Positions 53,862 through 62,960 of a stretch of 64,000 bases of DNA are shown in pieces. The notes below the pieces were generated by a model that did not search any database, was not told where the DNA came from, and saw only the letters and a list, made by a program, of their open reading frames with translations. Where the stretch lies: assembly GCA_002049455.2 (NCBI GenBank), contig KV918790.1, positions 248,001 to 312,000 of the forward strand. The letters run 5' to 3'. This stretch comes from Porphyra umbilicalis (lineage: Eukaryota; Rhodophyta; Bangiophyceae; Bangiales; Bangiaceae). The translations under genes were made by a program, and so were the position numbers. The first letter of the stretch is position 1. Each line of letters opens with the position of its first letter.

Positions 53862-55958
53862 CGTGGTTCGAGTTCTGCCGAGAGTAGGATATTGGCCAGG
53901 CGCACGACTGGCAAAGGTTTTTTTTTCCCCTTCGGGATTTTTTTTTCCTAACATGCGCTCCTGTTCCCTCTGTTGCGGCGCCACGGGCACGTCTGGGGGT
54001 GTCATGCAGTTCGAAACGGCACAGAGTGGCAGCGATGACTGAGGCGGCGGCGGCCACCAGCGACGCCACGTGCAGGCGGTTCCCGTCCCGCTGCAGTTTG
54101 TTCCGGGCGGCGGCGCGCCAGGGTCGGCGGGCCGGTGCGGGGGCTTGACGGAGAGCAGGGGCGGGGGAAGTTTTGGGGGCGGCGGGGGAGGCAGGCGGCT
54201 GCCAGGCCGAGCGGGCCTGGCGCCGGCCGTCGGGCTGGTCTAAATCGACGCCGCCGCCGCCACGTGTCGGCCAGCAGAATCGTGGGCCCGGCACGTGGCG
54301 GAACCGGGCGGCGATCCGCCACCCGCCGCCGCCACGCCAACGGCCACGGTGTGGCAGGCGCACACAGCCGCCCCAGCCAGTGTGTGGCGGCCAGCGCCCG
54401 TGCCGCCGCCCCGCGGCGGCGGGCCGGCCGCGCCGCGTGAGCCCCAGGTGGCCAACCACGCGTCGCGGGCGGAACGGCAGCCGACCGCACCGGCGGCACC
54501 GCGCGACCCTGGTCGGCCGGTGGCTCCGGCGACGGGACGCGAGGCGGCGGCGGCGGGCGACAGCGGCCGGCCGTCGGCGGGCGGCGGCAGCGCGCCGCCG
54601 CGGTCCGCGGCCGACGGCAGCGGGGCGGCACGCGACGTCGGCGGCGAGGCAGCACAGTGTGGTGGCGGCCGCCCGCTGCCGCCGCCCGCGCGCCGCGGCA
54701 AGGCGGCGGGCGACGACGGCGACGTGGCGGCGGCGTACGTGACGGCGGCACTGGCGGGCGGCCCACCCCCCCCCCCCCCGAGCGGATGCGCAAGGGCCGA
54801 GGAGGCGAGTGCGAGGGCGGGAGGGGGGACCACCGGCGGCGCCGCGGAGCTTGCAGGTGTCGCGTGGGCGGGGGGCCACCGGCGGCGCCGCTGGGCTTGT
54901 GGGTGTCGCGCGGGCGCCGTCGGCAGCGACAGCGGGCGCCGCGGCGCCAAGCGCGACGTGCGCCTCGGCAGGCGGCGAGCGCTGTGCACGGGGCGGCGAC
55001 GAAGCGGCGGCGAGGCGCCGGCAGGGCGCCGGCGCGGCCGGCACCCGCTGTGCGGGCCGGCAGCGGCGCGGCCGGCGGGCGTGGCGGGCGGCTATGGTTC
55101 GACGACGGCCGCGGCGGCGGCACCGGCGGGCGGCGCGCCTACCGCCCGACTCTGGCACGCTGTTGTCAAGGAGGCGCTAGCGTACGAGCGGGTGGGTGGC
55201 GTCGGAAACGCCGCGTGGCGCCGGCGCGGCCCGCCGCAGCCGGGCATGGTGGCGGCGCTGCGGCCGGCGGGTGCGGCGGGGGCGGCGGGCGGCGACGCGG
55301 TGGCAGCCGGCGAGGCTGTGGAAAGAGCAAGCCGCCCGCCCGCCCCCTCCCTCCGGCGTGCGACGGCCAAGGAGGCGTGCCCGGCTGTAGGTAGGGGCGG
55401 CGCCGCCGGCGCCGCGTCGTCCAAGGGCGTCGGGTGGGCTCCGGTGGCGGCGTGGGGTCGCGCCGCGGTGTCGGGCGCGGCGTCGGCGGCAGTGGCGGCG
55501 ACGGCGGTTCCAGTCGGCGGCGCCACCCGTGTCTATAGCAGCTAGTCCACGCGGGCGGTCGGATTTCCATGGCAGTAGCCACCGCCATGCGCCGCTGCCT
55601 CAGCGCGCTGCCTCAGCGCGCAGGGCGACGGAGGGCACTTGTGGGCACGTTCGTGCGCACACTTATAGGAAAGCCTCCGCCGGAAGGCGGAGACAAAACC
55701 TGCTTTTTCTTTTTCTTTTGCTACCTACACACGCACACACAAAGTGCCCGACGCCCAGGCCAGACACCGACAGCGACCGGGGGAGCCATCCGAGCACAAA
55801 CACGCCAGTCGAAACACATGAAAAGCACACGCACACACGTACAAAGTGTGGCACCGTAGTGCCAACGGAGACCCAGAGCACACACAGAAAACGCAAGAGA
55901 AAACGACACATGTAGAGCGCCGAAGCGCGGGCCCGTAAGAGGGCGCCATCTCGCAAAA
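53862..55958. other. GC-rich centre of the Harbinger element, possible extra ORF
   Basis: The region lies between the converging transposase and ORF1. A plus frame (54,295-55,545, 416 codons) stays open and ends VGGATRVYSS, but it is Gly/Ala/Arg-rich without a motif. Minus frames are equally open. A CCTCAGCGCG direct repeat lies near 55,597-55,620. The less GC-rich part at 55,690-55,920 probably holds the 3' ends. I cannot support a gene. Confidence 0.4.
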
Positions 55959-58835
55959 TCACCACCCCTGCAGGCCAACCTCTTCCTCCGCCCGCCCCCC
56001 GTCCGCAAGCGACATGTCCAGCACCTCGTCATCAACTTGGGGGACCGCAACCCCGTGATCGAGGATAACGCGAGCCCCGCGGTGCGGCACCGCCTGGCTG
56101 CACTGGCTGGCACCGCCGGCCGGCCCACCCGTCGCTGCACCCGACGCGGCAAACTTGCGGGCCTTGGTGGCTTGCGCACTCGCGCCGCGCCGGGCGTCAG
56201 CTTGCCGCTTGCCGGCTACGCGGAGGCGACTCGGCTTCAGCGCCGCACCGCTGCCGCCCGTCTCCGACGCTGTAATCTTGGACTGCAGGCGGCCGAGCAG
56301 CGAGGAGCCGTCACTGCTGATTGTGATAACAGGGGTCTTGGTTGGGCGCGCCTTAGCGGCCGACGACTCGCCTCCGCTGCTGATGATGATCACTGGGGTC
56401 TTGGCGGGGGGCACCTTAGCAGCCGACGAGTTGCCGCCGCTGCTCATGGTGATCTCCGGGACAGCTGCCGCCCCCTGCAGCGGCTGCAAGACGACGGACT
56501 CATGCCGCGGCACCGGCGACGCCACAGTCGCCGGTTGCGTCGGCGGCGGCGGCAGGGGCAGTAGGCGGTTCATCGGCGCCGCCCCGCGAATGGGTGACGA
56601 CAACCGCAGCCGCACTACGGGACGCGGTAACACGCGTGCCGCCAACGGGGCTGTAGGGAGCGGCGGTCGCGGAGGCGTCGGGAGCGGCGGCAGCGGCGGT
56701 TGATGCGGTGGTACCGCCGGTGGTGGCGGTTGGAGCGGCGGTCGCGGGGGCGTCGGGAGCGGTACTGGTGGCGGCACGTCCGGCGGCCGACGAGGACTAG
56801 GTAGAGACGGTAACGAAGGCGGCGATGGCGGCCGCGATCCGGACCCAACCGTCGCTGCAGTGGACGGCACGGCATTCTCGCCGGCCGCTGGTGCACGAGA
56901 GGCAGCCGGTGTGTGCTCCGGAGACGACTCGTTTACAGCGAAAACCCTTCGTACAGCCGCCGAGGCCGCCTCCGAGACAGTCGCAGGGTTGGCTGGCTGC
57001 GAGCCGCGGCTCGCGTCGGCGGCCTCGGCGGACAGCAGGCGCTGGCGGCAGCGGAGCATGCGCCGCCGCGTCTCGGCGGTCGCCCACTGCCGGGCCTCCA
57101 CAGATCCCCGCATCCAGCGAGAGAAAAAGAAAGCCTGGTCCACGCGGTCGTTGGTGGCCTCCGCCAAAGCGCTCAGCGTCCGTGCCATGGAGGCACAATC
57201 CCGCTGCAAAGAGATCTCGACGGAGCGGGTCGCCTTGGCCCGCTTCGTGCCGATTGGGATGGCTTCCCACTCCGGGGCGCGCCAAGGCCCCGGCGCGTGC
57301 TCTCCTCCATCCCCCTCCTCTTCCTCGTCGTACCCCTCCACCGCTGCGGCCGCGGCGCCGCCCGAGTCGCCCCGCTCGCGCCTGCGCGCCGGCAACGCCG
57401 ATGCTCCACGGCCGCCGGGCGGTGCCGCCGAGGCGACCGCCGCGGCGGCGCCGCTAAATTTGTCCGACGTGCGAAGGATGCGCCAGCTTGGGATCCAGTC
57501 CGACGCGCGAAACCCCCGCGCCTTCGCCCGCGCCTGCCGCTCCGGTTCGTCAGGGTCGTGGTCGGGGTCTGCTTGCAGCGCCTCGTATGCGTCGCCGGCG
57601 TCCATCTCCGCAGTGGCCGCGCGGATCAGGTCCTCCTCTGTCATGTTCCCGGTCAAGTTTCGGCGACACACCCGCGCGTACGCGGAGGCAAAGAGCTGCA
57701 CGTTCTTAAACAGCGTGTAGCGCATAAAGCGCACAACGGCGGCACCAGACCGCGGCGACCACCCGGTTGGCAGGTGGAAGAGGCGTCGATACGCCACGAT
57801 GACCGCTGCGTGGAAGGCTGTGCTGGTCTGGTCCGTCCCTACGATGGGATCACGCGTCACCGAGAGCCAGGCCCTGCTCACCGCGACCTTCTCGTCGTGT
57901 GACCAGGCCCGCCCGCGCCCCCGACCTGCAGCACCCTCGCCATGTACCGGAACGTCGCCGCACACAGGAAGATGCGTGCTGCCGCCCCTACCACCGCTCC
58001 CGCGCGAGCGACCGTGACCAGCGCGCCTGGCAGAAGAGCTGGCACGAATTGCCGCCGCCCTTGGGGTGAGCACGTCCGCGACCTCCGCCGCGCTGCCCAC
58101 ATCGGAGGAGGCCGCAAGCTCCCCCCCGTCAAGGCTGTAGCGATCAACGGCATCCTCCGTCTCAGCGGCGCCGCGGTGCTGCCTGTAGCGGCGCACAGAG
58201 GCCGCACGACTCGGATCGGCGAGCGCGCCCGCGACCCGCACCTGGTACGCCGCCGAGTCCGTGCCGCCAGTGACAGGTGACGGCTCGGTCTCACTGTCCG
58301 CTCCGCCGCCGTCGTCCCGCGCCGGGAGGTCGCTCTGCGGCTGCCTGCGCGCCAGCAACGCCTCAATGGCGGCTTGGTGCACTGGGCCGCGCCAGCGTGC
58401 GTTCTTATCACGCGGGGCGGGGCCACGGCCCCTCTGCGCGAGCGGCAGGGAGGGAGCAGCCTCTCCGTCTATCGGCATGATGTCGAGCGACTGCACCGCA
58501 CCAGCCGCCTCCGACGTGTCGCCCACCATCGGCTCTGTCTCCTCCACCTCCTCACGCTCCTCCACCTCCTGCACCATCCGCTCGGCCGCGTCGGATGCGG
58601 CAACCGCACTCGACGCGGCTATCGCGGCGTCAATCTCCATCTGCTCGGCGTGCTCAATGCGTTTCAAGCGCTCCCGGCGCTGCAGCTCCTGATCCTCCAC
58701 CATGCGTTCAAGGCGGGCGAGGCGGGCGGCAGCGGCCGGGCGCCGGGGGAGAGGCTTGTCATCCGACGACGGGATCTCCTCACCGCCCGTGGACATCTTG
58801 CCGCCCGCCGACGCCGCCATCCTGACACTTCCCAA
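55959..58835 (-). CDS. Harbinger ORF1, Myb/SANT-like DNA-binding partner
   Basis: Intact frame of 958 residues; ATGs at 58,835, 58,817 and 58,796 are all possible. An N-terminal charged helix (LARLERMVEDQELQRRERLK) is followed by acidic sequence. At about 303-420 is a trihelix/Myb-like domain, GRAWSHDEKVAVSRAWLSVT then RDPIVGTDQTSTAFHAAVIV, and YTLFKNVQLFASAYARVCRR. This matches the plant pattern of an AWL-x2-S-DPIVGT-Q block in PIF/Harbinger ORF1 and related host proteins. ORF1 proteins normally bind the subterminal sites and carry the transposase to the nucleus. The C half is Pro-rich. At ~790-842 three 25-residue repeats each carry a SUMO-interaction-like core (EITMSSGG, PVIIISSGGESS, PVITISSDGSS). 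Confidence 0.82.
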   Translation of the reverse strand: MGSVRMAASAGGKMSTGGEEIPSSDDKPLPRRPAAAARLARLERMVEDQELQRRERLKRIEHAEQMEIDAAIAASSAVAASDAAERMVQEVEEREEVEETEPMVGDTSEAAGAVQSLDIMPIDGEAAPSLPLAQRGRGPAPRDKNARWRGPVHQAAIEALLARRQPQSDLPARDDGGGADSETEPSPVTGGTDSAAYQVRVAGALADPSRAASVRRYRQHRGAAETEDAVDRYSLDGGELAASSDVGSAAEVADVLTPRAAAIRASSSARRAGHGRSRGSGGRGGSTHLPVCGDVPVHGEGAAGRGRGRAWSHDEKVAVSRAWLSVTRDPIVGTDQTSTAFHAAVIVAYRRLFHLPTGWSPRSGAAVVRFMRYTLFKNVQLFASAYARVCRRNLTGNMTEEDLIRAATAEMDAGDAYEALQADPDHDPDEPERQARAKARGFRASDWIPSWRILRTSDKFSGAAAAVASAAPPGGRGASALPARRRERGDSGGAAAAAVEGYDEEEEGDGGEHAPGPWRAPEWEAIPIGTKRAKATRSVEISLQRDCASMARTLSALAEATNDRVDQAFFFSRWMRGSVEARQWATAETRRRMLRCRQRLLSAEAADASRGSQPANPATVSEAASAAVRRVFAVNESSPEHTPAASRAPAAGENAVPSTAATVGSGSRPPSPPSLPSLPSPRRPPDVPPPVPLPTPPRPPLQPPPPAVPPHQPPLPPLPTPPRPPLPTAPLAARVLPRPVVRLRLSSPIRGAAPMNRLLPLPPPPTQPATVASPVPRHESVVLQPLQGAAAVPEITMSSGGNSSAAKVPPAKTPVIIISSGGESSAAKARPTKTPVITISSDGSSLLGRLQSKITASETGGSGAALKPSRLRVAGKRQADARRGASAQATKARKFAASGAATGGPAGGASQCSQAVPHRGARVILDHGVAVPQVDDEVLDMSLADGGRAEEEVGLQGW
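56310..56462 (-). repeat. 75-bp coding repeat (SIM-like units) in ORF1
   Basis: Two full and one partial unit of about 75 nt. Each carries a GATGATCACTGGGGTCTTGG-like stretch (plus sense) and encodes K-T-P-V-I-x-I-S-S. Unit length preserves frame. Confidence 0.75.
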
Positions 58836-59686
58836 AGACGCGTACTGGGAGCTTGAGTCGGCGGTCCCGGCCGGCGAGGAGCCGCACCGATGAGGTGCCG
58901 GGGGGCGAGAGCGCGATTGTCCAGCAGTGTGAGTGGGCTCACACGCGCCGACATTCCGGCTGCTGCCAAGGCCGCCGCCATGGACGCGGCGCCCTGCGGC
59001 ATCGGCGTGTGGCGTGCGCGTCGCGGGATCAGCCGGAGCAGCTTCAGCCCCCCCGCCTCACCACCCCAGCAGGGACTGCCGCTTTGGTCGTTGTGGGCAT
59101 CCGCACCGCCAAGGTCACCAGGGTTCCGCCCCCCCCCAATGACACTGGCGAAGGAGACGCGCCTCACCGCGCGAGAGACCATATCCTCTTCATCACGCTC
59201 GCCGCCCCCGGCGGTGCTGTTTTCATCGACACGTCCGCCGACGCTGTCGCAGCCGCCGTCTCCGACGTGATCGCCGCCGCCGTCGCCTCCGCCGTTGCCT
59301 CCGCCGTTGCTAGGGACGGTGGCGCCGAGGAGCGCGGCACGGAGGCGGGAGGAACGGCGCCCACGTGCGGATGCAAGACGCTCGTGGTCACGGTTGCCGC
59401 CGCGGCGCCCGCCAAAGGCGTCGGGGCCGGCAGCGGCACCAACGGCGTCGTTAACTGCGAGGGAAACGACAACACCATCGTCGCCAGCTTCGGAGCCGGT
59501 ACCGGCACCTGATTCGGCTGCAGGAGCAGCGGAGTTTTGACGCGCCGACCGCCGTCGGCGTGACTGCCGGCCGCCGGCAATGGCGTCATTGTCGGCGTCG
59601 GCGATGGTGCCATTGTCGGTGTCGGCGATGGCGGCGTACGCCGCCGCGAGCATCGACTCGGTGTAGCTCCGCTTGTGGCCCGTCAT
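58664..59686 (-). CDS. Hypothetical protein upstream of Harbinger ORF1
   Basis: The ATG at 59,686 starts MTGHKRSYTESMLAAAYAAI, followed by the short repeat ADTDNGTIADADNDAIAGG, QSRRRRSARQNSAAPAAES (basic), a Gly/Asp stretch (NGGGNGGGDGGGDHVGDGG) and DEEDMVSRAVRRVSFASVIG, then LTLLDNRALAPRHL. After about 58,900 the frame runs into the ORF1 start in another phase and becomes noise, so the true end is probably a splice junction near 58,890-58,900 that might join it to ORF1. The first part has natural amino-acid variety. Unknown function; either an N-terminal exon of ORF1 or a third element gene. Confidence 0.45.
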   Translation of the reverse strand: MTGHKRSYTESMLAAAYAAIADTDNGTIADADNDAIAGGRQSRRRRSARQNSAAPAAESGAGTGSEAGDDGVVVSLAVNDAVGAAAGPDAFGGRRGGNRDHERLASARGRRSSRLRAALLGATVPSNGGGNGGGDGGGDHVGDGGCDSVGGRVDENSTAGGGERDEEDMVSRAVRRVSFASVIGGGRNPGDLGGADAHNDQSGSPCWGGEAGGLKLLRLIPRRARHTPMPQGAASMAAALAAAGMSARVSPLTLLDNRALAPRHLIGAAPRRPGPPTQAPSTRLWEVSGWRRRRAARCPRAVRRSRRRMTSLSPGARPLPPASPALNAWWRIRSCSAGSA

Positions 59687-60033
59687 CGGTCTGTCCTTGA
59701 GGAAGCCCGCCTTGGCGGCCACGACGGTGACGCGAGCCGTGTTGGCAGGTCTTGGCAGTGGCGAGGCTCCTCGCTGCGGGTGTAAGCCGTGGGGGAGGGG
59801 GGAAGCGAGGGAATGGGTGGTGTGGGAACGGGGGAGCAGGTAGCGCCGGGGGCGCTTGCAAAAACCACGCCCCCCCGGCTCGCGGCGGCGAGGAGGCGGC
59901 CACCGCCTGGTGGGAGAAGGTGCCGCCCTAGGCCAGGGGCGTGCCCAGTGGTACAGAGGGTGTCGGGGCAGCGCCCACACCTCGCGACACACCGACGAAA
60001 GGCGACGATGGCCTCGCCGTCTCCGAGCTTTGC

Positions 60034-60041
60034 TTATAAAG
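60034..60041. promoter_or_regulatory. TATA-like sequence in the Harbinger right arm
   Basis: TTATAAAG here corresponds to TTTTAAAG at 237-244 in the second copy, so the motif position is kept in both. It lies about 350 nt upstream of the minus-strand ATG at 59,686. The orientation of use is unknown. Confidence 0.25.
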
Positions 60042-61539
60042 CCGTTGGGCGCCCAGCGCCTCCCACCCTCCATGACCTCGCGGCCCGGCCCGCTGACCCG
60101 ACACTTCCAGGACGCGCAGGACCGCCCACTCCACCCACGGCGCGCAGCCCGCTCAGCCAGCGCAACCCACGTAGCACAGCGCGCTCAGCGCTCCCAGCAC
60201 GTCCTGGAACCGCCAAGCACCGCCTTGCTCGCCCAACAGAGTCTGGGAACGGCGGAAACCGACAAGCACCGCCCCGCAGCGATCAGCAGGCCAAGAGAGG
60301 TGAACCCAGCAACACAAACCCAGCAACGCGAACCCAGCAACAGGCAACGAGCAGCTCCGAGCCGGCAAGCGCCACCAACAGGCCCGCCAGCTTGGTTTCC
60401 TCGCTGCCGTCACGTTTGCCGAGTCTACGGCCGTGAAGGCAGTCTGGCGGCCTCAATGACCATCGTGGGGGGGGGGGGGGAGGGTCTGTGCTGTCAGATG
60501 CCAGAGACACATCCTACGCGCCGCAGCAGCAGCGACCCGGCAGCTCCGAGCGGGCACGCACCACCGAGAGGGAAAACCGGCGGGCCTCCCTTGCGGCCGT
60601 CCCTCAACCAGCAAAGTGGTCGGGCGGCGTTGGCCACCATCGAAGGGGAGGGGACGGCCGGTCACCGCTGCACGGCGCAGGACTCGCCAACCCCGACAAT
60701 CACCTCTTTTGGTGCTGGCCGTTCGTGCAGAGCGAACGTGGACCACCCCTGTACAGCCAAGAAAATTCCATGCCCCGTGTTTCTAGCCTCTCGAAGCACG
60801 ATGAGTGGACAAAATCTCGCCCTTCGAAGCCCCCTTGCCAGGCTCTAATTGACAGCAGAAAAGACGGACCTCAGTTCAGCAGATTCGCGCGGGGAGATGA
60901 TTCACCTCGACACTCGGGCCAGGTGCGGCACGTCTGCCCTGCTGGACAGAGCGGACAGTGAGGGACTCGTCCGTTGGTGCCAACGAGAAGAGAACGCTCC
61001 AAAGGACGCCAGCGTTGCGTGCCATTGCGAGCACCGGGGTGCGGGGCACGCCAGCGACCATGTCCAGTCCACACCACACGCAACAACTCCTCTGAAAGAG
61101 GACGAATCCGACGTGGCGAGCGCCACGCGTCGCCCTAAAACGGACATCAATCCAGCGATTTGTGTGTCTTGGCCATGATTTTAGCCTTGAATATACCTCG
61201 TGTCACGGCCATCTGCCACCTCTCCTCTTGGTCGTGCGCTTCTGGCCGGTCAACTGTCCCCGTTTCGGACCTTCCAGGTCTGCTCCCGTGTTTTCCCTTT
61301 GCCTCCACTCGTTTCGTCGTGCTGTGTACAATGTATGTGGACGGCTTCACCCACCAACGTCAGGCTCCTTCGTGGCCCGGTGAATAACATGTAGCCCCCG
61401 TCTCGATCTAAGTCCTTCAGCCCCCGGCCACCTAGCTTCCAACAGGCTTCACATAGCTTCTCCCACCAATCACGAACCCACACGTTGCGGGTAAAACGAG
61501 GTTCGTATGCGTAAAAAATCGACATTGCTGGTTGTGCTC

Positions 61540-62639
61540 TCAGGGATCTGAGGGCGTGTCAGTGTTGCAAGGGTCGCGATGACGCGAAAATCGAATGTAG
61601 TTACCTGGCTGAGAAGGACTATCCGGCCACAGGGGTCACAGGGCCCGGACGGCGCCTGCCCCCCTACACCCCCCCACCGCCCCGAGTCGCGCGCGGCGAC
61701 CGCGCGCAGCGACTTTAGGGGTTCGAAGCGCCCACGACGACCCGCGGGTAATCGCGCCTGCGCGCCGGCTTCTATTGCGGCGGCGCGTCGGCGGTCGCTG
61801 ACGCCATCTACCGGTGCGGTTAGAGGCGCCCCGTCGCGCGGCGGTCGATCCCACCCGCCCGCCCGTACGCCGTGTCGGCCTCCCTGCCCGCCGCGCGCAG
61901 GTGTGCTGCGCGGCGAAGTGACGGCCCCGCCCGTGGGCGTTGCGCCACGCCGACGGGCCGCCGCTGCTGCGGTGGCGGCGACAGCAGCCCTTCCCCCGCC
62001 CCACGCCCCCCCCGCTACGGCAGTGTGGCTGGAAGTGTCCCTGTGCGAGCGCGCGGCCATGCAGCCGGCCGGCGTGCCCGGTATTGATGCGTTGCCGAGT
62101 GCGCCAGCGCCCTGAAGGACAGGGGATTGCACGCACGTGCCTGGAATTTTGAGAGAACGGCTGTGAGTCCTGAAAAGAGATATTGGCTCATCTTTCGCAG
62201 CAGCAGGCAAGCTCCAGTACGTGATCTGATTGGTAATCACCACAATCTCACCTAAGGTCTTGGCAAAGACGAGGTTTTCTGGCCCTTCTGTGTCTTTTGG
62301 CACCGACCATAACCTAGAACACTCAAAGACTCGGTCCGTGGTTGCGTACACGAGTATCCCAGCTCGTCCAACTGCCATTGTCCTCTCACCTGCGCAGTGC
62401 TGCTTAAAGGAGGGTCGCACGCAAGCCCGATTCTGCTCGATTCTCGGGGTCGGAGAGCCTCCCAGAGCATCGGCAGCATGGCTGGATTTCGTAAAAAGTG
62501 TACATTTTTTTTTTTCAAATAATAAATAATAAAGTGCACGATTAATCGTTCTCAGATCCGATAGATTTAATCGATCTTTTATTCGCGAAGCTTCCATGCT
62601 GCTGTCGGAACACGTGGCGTACTACCCCCGGATGGCAAA
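61540..62639. other. Spacer right of the element
   Basis: A GC-rich island at 61,600-62,120 carries open frames on both strands with no motif. The plus frame ends PATAVWLEVSLCERAAMQPA, too little to name. From 62,500 the DNA is strongly AT-rich (ATTTTTTTTTTTTC, then AATAATAAATAATAAAG). Nothing is supported. Confidence 0.4.
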
Positions 62640-62960
62640 CGTTGATTGGCGCAAAGGGTGGACCGAATCTTTAAAAGTATTGGCTGTCGGCGAGATCAGG
62701 ACCGCATCATGCTTGCTGGCGAGGCAGCGCACGTGGCGCCTGTTGGACGGTGTGTCCAGCATCACAGTGGGTCTTACCAGCCATGTTCCCTGGTTGGAGG
62801 TCGCCTCCAAAATACCCCCACCCCCCCTTCACACGCTGTTTTTTTCCCCGCAGAACCCCGGGCATTTTGACAGGTATGTCGAGCAGATGCGCGCGTTGTT
62901 TGTGGCCTTCTCTGCCACAGGTTGCTGTAGTCGTGGCACGTTTCCGATCGACGCGTGGCC
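62640..62960 (+). pseudogene. Relic of a FAD-dependent monooxygenase (PheA/TfdB type), tentative
   Basis: Around 62,690-62,730 the frame reads RRDQDRIMLAGEAAHVAP, close to the RVFLAGDAAH-x-P second FAD-binding motif of flavoprotein hydroxylases. A neighbouring frame continues GVSSITVGLTSHVPWLEVAS, similar in spacing to GQGMNxGIxDAxNLAWKLA. After a pyrimidine tract and CAG (62,838-62,852) comes NPGHFDRYVEQMRALFVAF, like the LDSYExERRPxxxxLI helix. The reading changes frame and lacks both ends, so it is at best an exon fragment or a decayed copy. Confidence 0.3.

Larger units (their letters stand above)
50685..61539. mobile_element. Candidate full-length PIF/Harbinger element, ~10.9 kb
   Basis: The ends are inverted repeats: 50,685-50,704 (GAGCACACCCAGCAATGTCG) matches the reverse complement of 61,520-61,539 at 19 of 20 bases. 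Between them lie a PIF/Harbinger-type transposase (plus) and a Myb/SANT-like ORF1 (minus), the two genes such elements need, arranged tail to tail. Subterminal motifs GTTCGTACGATGCGAAC (50,926-50,942) and GTTCGCATCGTGCGAAC (50,878-50,894) recur in part near the right end (AGGTTCGTATGCG). The flanking triplets are TGA and TCA, so no exact target duplication is seen. The right arm (59,790-61,539) is shared with positions 1-1,730, showing a multicopy family. Confidence 0.65.

Noticed and set aside
54295..55545. 416-codon plus frame as a third Harbinger gene
   Set aside because: Only compositional evidence; opposite-strand frames are equally open and no motif is present. Kept as a note in the spacer entry.
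1..61539. Positions 1-1,730 and 59,790-61,539 as long terminal repeats of one giant retroelement
   Set aside because: They are direct repeats, but 58 kb of host genes lie between them, there is no reverse transcriptase or integrase, and both end with the inverted-terminus 20-mer of the DNA element.
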